The notes beneath the pieces are model-generated. The model did not search any database, was not told the origin of the DNA, and saw nothing but the letters and a program-made list of their open reading frames with translations. From the NCBI GenBank assembly GCA_003648815.1, contig QMPZ01000070.1:1-7976 (forward strand): a stretch of 7,976 bases of DNA, in the 5' to 3' direction. The DNA comes from Candidatus Aerophobota bacterium (GTDB lineage Bacteria; Aerophobota; Aerophobia; Aerophobales; B47-G16). Within the stretch, counting starts at the first letter, position 1. The number at the start of each line of letters is the position of its first letter. Shown piece after piece: positions 1-6,181 of this stretch. The position numbers were made by a program, and so were the translations under genes.

Positions 1-110
1 TGACCGATCCGCAAGGTAATAGAACACTCTGCTGGAAATGTCAAGAATAGACTACATACCAATAACCCAATAAAGAAAAGAGTAAAAGCCATTCGTTTTC
101 TTAAAAACAT
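1..110 (-). CDS. N-terminus of an exported protein (partial, runs off window)
   Basis: An open frame begins with ATG at 110-108 and stays open for 36 codons to the window edge. It is preceded by a very strong Shine-Dalgarno tract (GAGGAGGAGGA, minus strand, about 114-124). The translation starts MFLRKRMAFTLFFIGLLVCS, continuing LFLTFPAECSITLRIG: a positively charged n-region (R4, K5, R6), a hydrophobic core of about 17 residues, and a polar region after it. This is a classic Sec signal peptide or N-terminal membrane anchor. There is no clear lipobox: the Cys at 29 follows Pro-Ala-Glu, which is not a good match. The mature part is too short to identify. A periplasmic or extracellular binding protein is one possibility but is a guess. 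The IS110 element begins about 75 bp upstream, so the original promoter may have been displaced. Confidence 0.75.
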   Translation of the reverse strand, partial: MFLRKRMAFTLFFIGLLVCSLFLTFPAECSITLRIG

Positions 111-143
111 CTATCCTCCTCCTCGTATAATATGTTTAGTTAG

Positions 144-178
144 GATATTAGGTATATGGTTAGTTTATACCTAATATC
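144..178. repeat. Perfect 13-bp inverted repeat (hairpin) upstream of the exported-protein gene
   Basis: GATATTAGGTATA at 144-156 is exactly complementary to TATACCTAATATC at 166-178, with a 9-nt loop. No T-tract follows on either strand, so a rho-independent terminator is unlikely. It lies between the minus-strand exported-protein gene and the IS110 left end, only 6 bp from the IS boundary. It could be an operator for the gene at 110, or the structured target the IS110 element chose (some IS110-family elements insert in palindromic sequences). The sequence alone does not separate these options. Confidence 0.7.
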
Positions 179-184
179 TCTCTG

Positions 185-201
185 TACCCTCTGCTCTTTG
201 A
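185..201 (+). repeat. Left-end inverted repeat of IS110 element 1
   Basis: TACCCTCTGCTCTTTGA; pairs with 1741-1757 with one mismatch. The inner 11 bases (CTGCTCTTTGA) also occur inverted at 2117-2127, after the second IS110 fragment. Confidence 0.75.
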
Positions 202-205
202 CAAT

Positions 206-234
206 TTGACTTTGGGACCGAAACTTCCTATTTT
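206..234 (+). promoter_or_regulatory. Possible promoter inside the IS110 left end
   Basis: TTGACT at 206-211, a 17-bp spacer, and TATTTT at 229-234 form a moderate sigma-70-like promoter pointing toward the structured leader and transposase. A transcript would begin near 240. The -10 matches only 4 of 6 consensus positions, so this is tentative. Confidence 0.35.
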
Positions 235-467
235 TATCCTTAGGAGTTTCGGGATAAGAAGAGGGAAAATGCACTCCCTCCTTGCGGTCTGACCGCTATC
301 GAAAGAGAGCATTCCTGGGTCTATTTGCTGAAGATGCTAACACACACGCTGCAGTAGCCCTTTCTTCTCCACAACACACTGGAGTGGTGCACTCAGAAGG
401 AAGTGGTCAACTGCTCATAATTGACCGAGGATGCATGGCAAATAGCAGCAGGAAGTATCGGTCCCAA
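212..467 (+). ncRNA. Candidate IS110 bridge RNA / structured leader
   Basis: This non-coding stretch 5' of the transposase contains nested complementary segments. TTGGGACCGAAACTTCCT at 212-229 pairs with AGGAAGTATCGGTCCCAA at 450-467 (17 of 18), enclosing ~220 nt. Inside are hairpins at 284-296 (GCGG/CCGC), 367-384 (CTCCA/TGGAG, 8-nt loop) and 405-426 (GGTCAA/TTGACC, 10-nt loop). A competing local hairpin joins 218-230 with 241-252. The 405-426 loop reads CTGCTCATAA, and its first six bases equal those at the element's left end (191-196). In IS110-group elements such as IS621 the left-end leader is known to encode a bridge RNA with internal loops that pair with donor and target DNA; position and loop content fit this. 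The true 5' and 3' ends are unknown and no family alignment was made. The 63-codon frame through this region has no known features and is judged non-coding. Confidence 0.5.
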
Positions 468-480
468 TCTTAAACTCTCA

Positions 481-490
481 AAGGTGGTGA
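481..490 (+). promoter_or_regulatory. Shine-Dalgarno site of the IS110 transposase
   Basis: AAGGTGGTGA differs by one base from the ideal AAGGAGGTGA. It lies 7 nt before codon 498 (GTA), which is where the transposase frame would be expected to start. Since GTA is not a start codon, the start seems to have been lost by mutation, probably from GTG or ATG. Confidence 0.6.
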
Positions 491-497
491 TAAGCCT

Positions 498-1758
498 GTA
501 AAGACCTTAAATGTTGGAGTTGACATTAGTCTGAAAGAAGCGGTCATCTCCTTTCTCACCTGGGAGGGAAAATATCTTGGGGAAAGTTTTAAAGTGCCCA
601 ATAACCTCCCAGGAGCAGGTGAGCTGGAGAACAGGCTTTTAGCTGTTCTCTCTACTCAGCTCTTTGAACATGTCCGCTTTGGTATGGAGGCTACTCAGAA
701 CTACGGGTTTCACCTGGCAGAGTACCTTCCCAGCTCAGATAGGCTTTCAGCTCGGAGGCCTCTCGTCTACCTAATCAACGCAAAGTACATAAAGGATTTC
801 AAGAAGGCATTTCCCGAGAGAGACAAAACGGATCTTATCGATAGCCAGTTCATCGCTGAGTACCTTCGCTTTGGGAAACTTCCCCATCCCTTTGAGGCAA
901 ACAACCGCTATCTTCCTTTGCAAAGGCTTGTTCGCTATCGTTACCATCTGGTGAAGAATACCGAAAGGGAGACCAACTTCTTCTTAGCTAATCTCTTTCT
1001 CAAGTTTCCTGGTTGGGTCCAGAGAAGACCTATTTATGGATGTTCTAAGTGAATTCTACTCCCTGGATGAAATTGTCCAGATGCCCCTGCAGGAACTTGC
1101 TCTTTTTGTAGCAAAAGCAGGAAATAACCGCTCCCCCAATCCAGAGAAAATCGCAGAAGAGATTAAAAAGGCAGCACGTGAATCCTACCGTTTAAGAGCT
1201 GATTTAGCTGATTCAGTCCAATTTATCCTGGAGAGCATCATGATCAACATCAGAGGCCTAAAATCTTCTCTAAAAGAAGTCAACAGGGCGATAGAAAAAG
1301 AGATGAAGGGTTTCTCTAACCCACTTCTATCCGTCAAGGGAATTGGTCCAGTTTACGCTGCAGGAATTTTTGCCTGCATAGGGAACATCAAAAGATTTTC
1401 AACTCATGATCAGGTAGCCAAACTCGCTGGTCTTGTCTGGAAGAGGAACCAAAGCGGAAAGTTTGAGGCAGAGGAAAAACGCCTCATCCACCAAGCTGAC
1501 CGCTACCTAAGGTACTATCTGGTAGAGGCAGCAACATCGCTCTCGAGTGCACAACGAGGAGTACCGCAGGTACTACCAGAAAAAGTACTGGGAGGTCAAC
1601 AAGCGTCAGCCCAAAAAGCCCTTGTGCTCACGGTCAGAAAGCTGGTAAGGCTGGTCTTTGCCCTGCTCTCAAAGAGCCAGTTATACGAGCCAACTCGTGC
1701 GTTCCAGTGTGCACAGCCGTCTTTAACTTTATCTTGTAAATCAAAGAGCAGAAGGTAA
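498..1758 (+). pseudogene. IS110-family transposase, frameshifted (element 1)
   Basis: The DEDD RuvC-like N-terminal half is readable from 498: Asp in NVGVDIS (522), Glu in FGMEATQ (687), and the Asp pair in KTDLIDSQ (831, 840). The frame then ends at 1050, and the C-terminal half continues one frame over from about 1036. This half has a helix-hairpin-helix (LLSVKGIGPVYAAGIFACIG) and the Transposase_20 region with the expected catalytic Ser in NQSGKF (1453). From about 1543 to 1617 the sequence makes sense only in a third frame (RVHNEEYRRYYQKKYWEVNK). After that KALVLTVRKLVRL is back in the previous frame. This implies single-base insertions near 1030 and 1542, a one-base loss near 1618, and a lost start codon. 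The C-terminus also runs 20 residues past a typical IS110 end (after LYEP) into the right inverted repeat. It is not functional as written. Confidence 0.9.
1741..1757 (+). repeat. Right-end inverted repeat of IS110 element 1
   Basis: TCAAAGAGCAGAAGGTA, the inverse complement of 185-201 with one mismatch. It overlaps the last codons and stop of the transposase pseudogene. Its first 11 bases recur at 2117-2127. Confidence 0.75.
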
Positions 1759-1807
1759 ATTTTTCTGAGCCAAAGATCTTTTTTAAACAGAACTTTGACT
1801 TTCTGGA

Positions 1808-1841
1808 GTGGTATGGTTTGCCTCACTTGACATCATACCAC
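1808..1841. repeat. 8-bp inverted repeat between the two IS110 remnants
   Basis: GTGGTATG at 1808-1815 pairs perfectly with CATACCAC at 1834-1841, with an 18-nt loop. It sits in the 75-nt gap between the element 1 right end and the readable part of the second transposase fragment. It may be chance or decayed transposase sequence. Confidence 0.4.
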
Positions 1842-2106
1842 ACGTGTCGTATGCTATTGTGGGCTTATTCCCACCTCTTACTCATCAGGAACCTTTACTT
1901 CCACCAGGAACAGAATGACTAAAAGAGGCCAAACTTCCTTAACCTGGGTTTTCTACCAGATAGCTCTAACCAGTTTGATGTGCAATCCGGCATTGAGAGA
2001 GTACTACCTCAAAAAGCTCTCTCAGGGAAAATCAAAGAAGGTTGCGCTTGTAGCTTGTGCCAGAAAGCTTGTCCGAAATGTTAAAGAGCAATCAAGCTTA
2101 CGATGA
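1834..2106 (+). pseudogene. IS110-family transposase, C-terminal fragment (element 2)
   Basis: The frame opens after a TGA at 1828. From about 1846 it reads VVCYCGLIPTSYSSGTFTS and then MTKRGQTSLTWVFYQIALTS, NPALREYYLKKLSQGKSKKV and ALVACARKLVRNVKEQ. This is the Transposase_20 region of an IS110 transposase, with the catalytic-type Ser-Gly (1885-1890) followed by the usual T-K-R/Q-G and the terminal helix ending ARKLVR. It is clearly different in sequence from element 1, so it is not a tandem duplicate. The N-terminal DEDD domain and helix-hairpin-helix are absent. The ATG at 1915 is internal and should not be taken as a start. Confidence 0.85.
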
Positions 2107-2116
2107 TACCTTTAAA

Positions 2117-2127
2117 TCAAAGAGCAG
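2117..2127 (+). repeat. Right-end-like sequence after IS110 element 2
   Basis: TCAAAGAGCAG is identical to the first 11 bases of the element 1 right end (1741-1751), and both follow AAA. It lies 11 bp after the stop of the second transposase fragment, as a right end should. The bases after it (TTAATTA) differ from element 1 (AAGGTA). Confidence 0.6.
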
Positions 2128-2341
2128 TTAATTAAAGTTTCAAGGTGCTTTGCCAATTCTTTGTCAATTTTGCCTCTTGACAACATTATAGCAGTCTCCC
2201 GGCCTTATCCCTTTCTTTATATTCCTGCATAAAAGGAGGCTTATTTACCTTATAACTTCTTCCTCCAATCTAAATTTGTTCCTTTTATTTAATAACCTTA
2301 TAAACTGCAATTCGATCGTCTCTTCCACAGATATAGGACTA
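2128..2341. other. Non-coding gap between IS110 remnant and AOR gene
   Basis: No convincing gene. A hairpin of TTGTCAA (2161-2167) and TTGACAA (2177-2183) with a 9-nt loop is present but has no T-tract on either side, so it is a poor terminator. On the minus strand TGCTATAAT (2185-2193) is a good extended -10 element without a recognisable -35; it would transcribe leftward, antisense to the IS110 remnants. Neither site has independent support. Confidence 0.4.
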
Positions 2342-4255
2342 CTATACCTTAAAATTTTTATTAAGATTAAGAATCCACTCTAAGCCCATTTTTTGCAATG
2401 TTTGCTTCGTAGGTAAACCTGTCTTTTTATCCCAATTATGTAACTCATAATATTCATCAAGCATCTTATCCCACTTCTCTCTCTCTAAATATTCTCCTTT
2501 GAATGGTCCGGATTTTATTGGTTCCTCCATAAGTCTCTTAGGAGGATAATCATCTTTACGAGTAAAACCAGCATGATAAACGTTAAACATTTTTTCAACG
2601 GTATGAATTCGCTCTCCAATCATCATAAGTTCCTCACCTGTCACTTCTAAACCTGTAGCTGCTGAGAATAACTCTGCATAATCCGCCGGACCAAGCAAAT
2701 CTGGTGATATCCAATTACTTGTGAAAAAGCAAACCCCCAAGGCATCCATCATTGCATGTAGTCTTTCATAATATACCACTATCGTGGCCTTTCCTTTGTA
2801 AGTTGTAGGATCTCCAGCCGTTGGAACCCCCCACAATTTTTTGCTAATTTCTTGAGAAATTCTTCGAGATTCTGTTAAGGGAGCTCCTCTAGTATGCGCT
2901 CCTCCTCTTGCAGAAACCACATTACCCAATGCCCATCCCTTAAGGACCCTTATAGCTTCTCTCAGATCCTGCCCCTTCACATTGATACTGTATTTCTCAG
3001 AACCTCTGCCGATCATCTCAGAAGCTCTTTTAGAGCCTTCTGCAAGAATATTACCAAAACCTTCTCTATACGCTATTTTTTTAAGAAGCTTTATAATTAC
3101 TTTATAATCTCCCCATTTAAGCTCAAGCCCTTCCGTATCTTTATCGGTAATAATCTTTCTTTGATAACATTCAAAGGCCCATGCAATCGCACAGGATGCA
3201 CCATCTATATCCATACCGTATTGAGAACACAATGATTGTATCTTTATAATCGCAGGAGCATAGTCTATATCAAATGTAGTAGCAAAATCCCATATACAGT
3301 TTGTTTCAAGCTTTTTAGAGTATACACCAGCATACGGACCAGATTTAACTCTATAAGAGTGGGCACAGCCAATCGGACAACCAAACTCATAATCCCCCTC
3401 TTTATATGTATTACAAAAAACTTCATAGGATATTTTCTCCATCTTTTTAGGATCCATATATCCATCCTGGAAATTTTTAACAGGAGAAGATGAGCATTCA
3501 TTCCAACGAAACATAGACACAAGAGTTCCATACTTTCTAAGGAGTGTAGTATTTTCGGATTTTTTAATCTTTTCCGAAAGTTTGCGGGTAATTTGAATAA
3601 ATCTTTTATATTCTGCCACCTCTATTGAATTTCTTCCCTTAACTACAACGGCTTTCAAATTTTTAGAACCCATTATAGCACCTAAACCACATTTTCCAGC
3701 GGCTCTTGATGGATTAACTATAATACAAGCAAATCTCACGAGATTCTCACCCGCTGGTCCGATACTAAGTATCTGAATATCTTTATCCCCTATCTCTTCT
3801 CTTATCATATTTTCCGTTTCCCATGTGGTATTTCCCCATAAATGCGAAGCATCTTTTATTTCTACTTGATTATTATTTATCCACAAATAAACGGGTTTTT
3901 CTGCTTTTCCCTCAACTATTAAATGGTCATATCCTGCAAACTTAAGTTCAGCAGCAAAACGCCCACAACAATTAGATGAGCCAATTCCACCCGTGAATAC
4001 ATTCTTTGAATCAATGCTAAGTCGGTTTGCACCAGGTGCACCAGTACCAACTAAGGTTCCGACACCGAATGCTAACTTATTGGCGGGATCGAAGGGGGAT
4101 ATTTCTGGTCTTAATTCTTTTAAAAGTATTCCTTGATTTATTCCTCTTCCCCCTAAAAATTCTTCAGTATATTTTACAGTTTGTTCAGTAGAAATTTCCT
4201 GGGTCGTCAGATTAATTCGTAATATCTTTCCACCCAATGAATATTTATTTACCAT
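2342..4255 (-). CDS. aor: Aldehyde:ferredoxin oxidoreductase family protein (tungsten-type)
   Basis: AOR-family enzymes hold a tungsten-bis-pterin and one [4Fe-4S] cluster, oxidise aldehydes to acids (or run in reverse) and exchange electrons with ferredoxin in the cytoplasm. Start: ATG at 4255, preceded by GAGGAAAGG with a 7-nt spacer; an in-frame TTG 18 nt upstream is less likely. The 637 residues are close to the usual ~600-620. Visible blocks, in order: YSLGGKILRINLT at the N-terminus; TGAPGANR (70-78) and TGGIGSSNCCGRFAAELKFA (88-107), pterin-binding; SRAAGKCGLGAIMGSKNLKA (183-202); a cluster site EFGCPIGC (290-297); ARGGAHTRGAP (449-459); and DALGVC (504-509), the second DxxGLC-type motif with the last cluster Cys. 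The usual CxxCxxxC reads E290-x2-C293-x3-C297, so the first Cys is Glu. No signal peptide. The substrate cannot be told from sequence. It lies 215 bp downstream of the corrinoid-protein gene on the same strand and may have its own promoter. Confidence 0.93.
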   Translation of the reverse strand: MVNKYSLGGKILRINLTTQEISTEQTVKYTEEFLGGRGINQGILLKELRPEISPFDPANKLAFGVGTLVGTGAPGANRLSIDSKNVFTGGIGSSNCCGRFAAELKFAGYDHLIVEGKAEKPVYLWINNNQVEIKDASHLWGNTTWETENMIREEIGDKDIQILSIGPAGENLVRFACIIVNPSRAAGKCGLGAIMGSKNLKAVVVKGRNSIEVAEYKRFIQITRKLSEKIKKSENTTLLRKYGTLVSMFRWNECSSSPVKNFQDGYMDPKKMEKISYEVFCNTYKEGDYEFGCPIGCAHSYRVKSGPYAGVYSKKLETNCIWDFATTFDIDYAPAIIKIQSLCSQYGMDIDGASCAIAWAFECYQRKIITDKDTEGLELKWGDYKVIIKLLKKIAYREGFGNILAEGSKRASEMIGRGSEKYSINVKGQDLREAIRVLKGWALGNVVSARGGAHTRGAPLTESRRISQEISKKLWGVPTAGDPTTYKGKATIVVYYERLHAMMDALGVCFFTSNWISPDLLGPADYAELFSAATGLEVTGEELMMIGERIHTVEKMFNVYHAGFTRKDDYPPKRLMEEPIKSGPFKGEYLEREKWDKMLDEYYELHNWDKKTGLPTKQTLQKMGLEWILNLNKNFKV

Positions 4256-4369
4256 CTTAAATCCTTTCCTCAATAGTGGAGTTAAGGAAAAAACAATTCT
4301 TATAATAAACGCAAGTGAGCATCTAAGAAAGCAGCTAAAAGGTTGTGTGCTGCCTCTATGACATTAAAT

Positions 4370-4389
4370 ATCTCCTATAAAGTGGAGAT
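4370..4389. repeat. Small hairpin in the corrinoid protein-AOR gap
   Basis: ATCTCC (4370-4375) and GGAGAT (4384-4389) with an 8-nt loop. No T-tract follows, so it is not a standard terminator. It could be the end of an older mobile element or chance. Confidence 0.35.
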
Positions 4390-4433
4390 TGACATCCTCC
4401 GTGGAACGACCTGATCCAGACTACCTGTGCAAT

Positions 4434-4448
4434 CTCTCAATCTGAGAG
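4434..4448. repeat. Hairpin directly after the orphan start codon
   Basis: CTCTCA (4434-4439) and TGAGAG (4443-4448) with a 3-nt loop, immediately 3' of the minus-strand ATG at 4451-4449. In RNA it would form at codons 2-5 of the broken third cistron and could hinder translation there. It lacks a T-tract. Confidence 0.4.
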
Positions 4449-4470
4449 CATTAAGCTCCTCCTTGTCAGT

Positions 4471-5106
4471 TTATATTTTCAATATCTCCTTTACTTTATC
4501 TACTGCAGAGACAGCATCGGGAGCATAACCATCAGCTCCTATCTCATCGGCATAGTCTTGAGTGACAGGAGCACCTCCGACCATTATCTTTACTTTTCCC
4601 CTAAGCCCTGTCTTCTCCATTGCTTTGATAACATCTTTCATATGAATCATAGTAGTGGTAAGGAGAGCGGACATACCCACCAATTGAGCATTATTCTCCT
4701 TAACGGTTTCTACAAACTTTTCTGAAGAGACATCTGTCCCTAAGTCTATTACCTCGAAACCTGCACCTTCTAACATCATCCCCACTAAATTTTTACCAAT
4801 GTCATGAAGATCTCCCTGTACTGTCCCTAAAACTACCTTGCCTGAACTTCTGACTTTTTTATCAGTTAAAATGGGCCTTAAAACTTCCATCCCCGCCTTC
4901 ATTGCCCTAGCAGCAACGAGCATCTCGGGGATATAAAACTCATTTTTCTTATATTTTTCCCCTACTATATCCATTCCTGCGATAAGAGCCTCATTTAAAA
5001 TTTTTCCCACGCTCTGTCCTTCATCAAGAGCCTTTTGAGTTAGTTCTTTTACTTTGTCGACTTTTCCGTTAACGACGTTTTCTTTGACTTCCTTTAAATC
5101 TACCAT
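4471..5106 (-). CDS. mttC: Methyltransferase cognate corrinoid protein (MttC/MtgC type)
   Basis: A 211-residue cytoplasmic corrinoid carrier that accepts a methyl group from its partner methyltransferase on Co(I) and hands it to a second methyltransferase. Residues 1-~85 form the helical 'cap' domain (KALDEGQSVGKILNEALIAG, then MDIVGEKYKKNEFYIPEMLVAARAMKAG as in B12-binding_2). Residues ~88-211 are the Rossmann-like B12 domain. It contains the signature DLHDIGKN (99-106) with the cobalt-ligating His101, the SALLT stretch (146-150) and the GGAPV...GADGYAPDA nucleotide-loop motif (177-198). Length is typical for the MtaC/MtbC/MttC/MtgC group. ATG at 5106 is preceded by AGGAGG 5 nt away. The partner gene lies upstream on the same strand, now separated by an IS. 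The third gene that followed it is broken. Confidence 0.95.
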   Translation of the reverse strand: MVDLKEVKENVVNGKVDKVKELTQKALDEGQSVGKILNEALIAGMDIVGEKYKKNEFYIPEMLVAARAMKAGMEVLRPILTDKKVRSSGKVVLGTVQGDLHDIGKNLVGMMLEGAGFEVIDLGTDVSSEKFVETVKENNAQLVGMSALLTTTMIHMKDVIKAMEKTGLRGKVKIMVGGAPVTQDYADEIGADGYAPDAVSAVDKVKEILKI

Positions 5107-5189
5107 TCTTTCCTCCTGAAAATTTTATTCAATTTTCATTCGTTCCCTACTTTTTCTTGAAAAAATCAATCTCTAATTTTGTTTTTCTT

Positions 5190-5197
5190 AAAATTTT
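5190..5197. repeat. Possible target-site duplication, left copy
   Basis: AAAATTTT here resembles AAAAATTT at 6207-6214 (7 of 8) on the far side of the IS. The 8-bp length suits IS256/Mutator-like elements, which make 8-9 bp duplications. The AT-rich context and the two extra bases between this copy and the terminal repeat make it weak. Confidence 0.3.
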
Positions 5198-5199
5198 AG

Positions 5200-5223
5200 G
5201 CTGCGTATCCCGTTAGTGTTGGT
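5200..5223. repeat. Terminal inverted repeat of the Mutator-like IS (transposase 3' side)
   Basis: Begins GCTGCGTATCCCGTTAG, pairs with 6182-6205 with one mismatch (T versus G at base 18), and contains the transposase stop codon at 5213-5215. Confidence 0.9.
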
Positions 5224-6174
5224 TTTTCTGAGAAAATTTGATCCAGTTTATACCAGTTGTGTTAACACCTGCTAACTCAAGAGGAGACTTTCCGTTATGT
5301 CCTTTAATACGACTACAGGTGAACTTGTGAAAACGATAATTCATGATAACCATCTTTATAGAGTTCCAGGCTGTTTTGGGATAAGTAAAGCCACGGCAGT
5401 CATTGATTTTGTGTTTGAGTTTACCAATGATTGCTTGCTTCAATGAGATTGTTAGTTCTTGGAAGCTGGGGGCAATTAAAGTGTGTCCAGATAAAACCCA
5501 TTTTTAACTCAAAGTTCAATACCTCAGCCTCCAACCTTCTTTGATAAAAAAATGTACGCATTGCATTATATTCTTTAAAAAGATGCCTAGGATGCTTAGT
5601 GTTTCTTGCATAAAGCATCTTGTGGGTAATATCCAAAAAGGGTTTAATCCCTTCTGTTGGTCCTTGAAATTGATACTTTAGCCGGTAAACATGGTAGCTA
5701 TGAAGGTGTCTAACACAAAGCTGAATTGGAACTTTTGGAAATACTTCTCCACAAGCTCTGCGAAGTCCCAAATCCCCATCGATAACCACTCCTCTTGCAG
5801 GATAATGGATTCTATCTCTTAATCCTTTAAGAACCATCTTCCAGTTTTCGTAATCCTCGGTTTTGCAAAGGACAGCATGGGGGGATACCCTGACTTTCAA
5901 CATCAGCTGTAAGGAGAAATTGGTATTTTTCTCCTTGAATAGATATAGTTGTTCCATCAGCAAGAAAATAACCAGTGTACTGAGGAGAAAGTTCTCTTGC
6001 TACCTCCTCAAAGGATTTGCAGTTGTCACTAAACTTATTGATCCATAGGAACAGCTGGTATGGTCTCACATGAAGTTGTCTACTTACAGCTCTGTAAGAA
6101 GCTTCTGCATTGAAGTAGAGATTTACAGCTTTGAAGATTAGAGATGGTTCGTATCGTTTATGAGAAAGAACAAA
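5213..6174 (-). pseudogene. Mutator/IS256-like DDE transposase, frameshifted
   Basis: Three frames join into one protein. From 6174 the frame reads HKRYEPSLIFKAVNLYFNAE and on through a helix-turn-helix-like region, then YFLADGTTISI with the first catalytic Asp (5955-5953). At a run of six C on the minus strand (5879-5884) the frame shifts. With five C it would read SQGIPHAVLCKTEDYENWKM; as it stands it runs out. The second frame carries VVIDGDLGLRRA (second Asp, 5780-5778), the Mutator-type C-x2-H in QLCVRH, and PRTNNLIEASNHW (catalytic Glu near 5440), then stops. Removing one base near 5423 gives NHWKLKHKINDCRGF and continues to HNGKSPLELAGVNT, ending at the TAA in the left repeat. No ATG, GTG or TTG starts the N-terminal segment until an internal GTG at 6069. 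At least two one-base insertions and a missing start make it inactive. Confidence 0.85.
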
Positions 6175-6181
6175 TTAATTT

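Larger units (their letters stand above)
185..1757 (+). mobile_element. IS110-family insertion sequence, decayed (element 1)
   Basis: Bounded by near-identical inverted repeats: TACCCTCTGCTCTTTGA at 185-201 and TCAAAGAGCAGAAGGTA at 1741-1757 (16 of 17 positions complementary). Between them lie a ~300-nt non-coding left leader and a broken IS110-type transposase. The long structured leader 5' of the transposase is the layout known for the IS110 group, in which the leader encodes the guide RNA that recognises donor and target DNA. IS110 elements usually make no target duplication and none was sought as proof. The exact element ends are inferred from the repeats and could be a few bases further out. 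Confidence 0.75.
4356..4451 (-). pseudogene. Stub of a lost third cistron after the corrinoid-protein gene
   Basis: Seven bases after the corrinoid-protein stop comes AAGGAGGAG (4456-4464, minus strand), followed 4 nt later by ATG at 4451: an excellent translation start in operon position. The frame reads MLSD, then TGA, then stays open for 26 codons (EIAQVVWIRSFHGGCQSPLY and onward) to a TAG at 4356. The first residues with the stop read through, MLSD-x-EIAQVV, look like an ordinary amphipathic N-terminus, so the TGA may be a point or indel mutation. The remainder is not recognisable. No selenocysteine insertion element was seen. The original product cannot be named. Confidence 0.4.

Noticed and set aside
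282..473. 63-codon frame in the IS110 leader
   Set aside because: It starts at a TTG without an SD, has no domain similarity, and overlaps dense inverted repeats typical of the non-coding leader.
2161..2183. Terminator for the AOR transcript
   Set aside because: The hairpin is A/T-rich and not followed by a T-tract on the minus strand.
2245..2328. Minus-strand frame after the AOR gene (GTG start, reading EETIELQFIRLLNKRNKF)
   Set aside because: Only 27 codons, no SD, no recognisable family; composition is protein-like but support is lacking.
2894..3531. Open frames inside the AOR gene on both strands
   Set aside because: They overlap a well-conserved AOR coding frame and show no family features.
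4437..4439. TGA in MLSD-stop-EIAQVV as a selenocysteine codon
   Set aside because: The downstream tail is short and unlike any selenoprotein; the 6-bp hairpin is too close and too small to serve as a SECIS.
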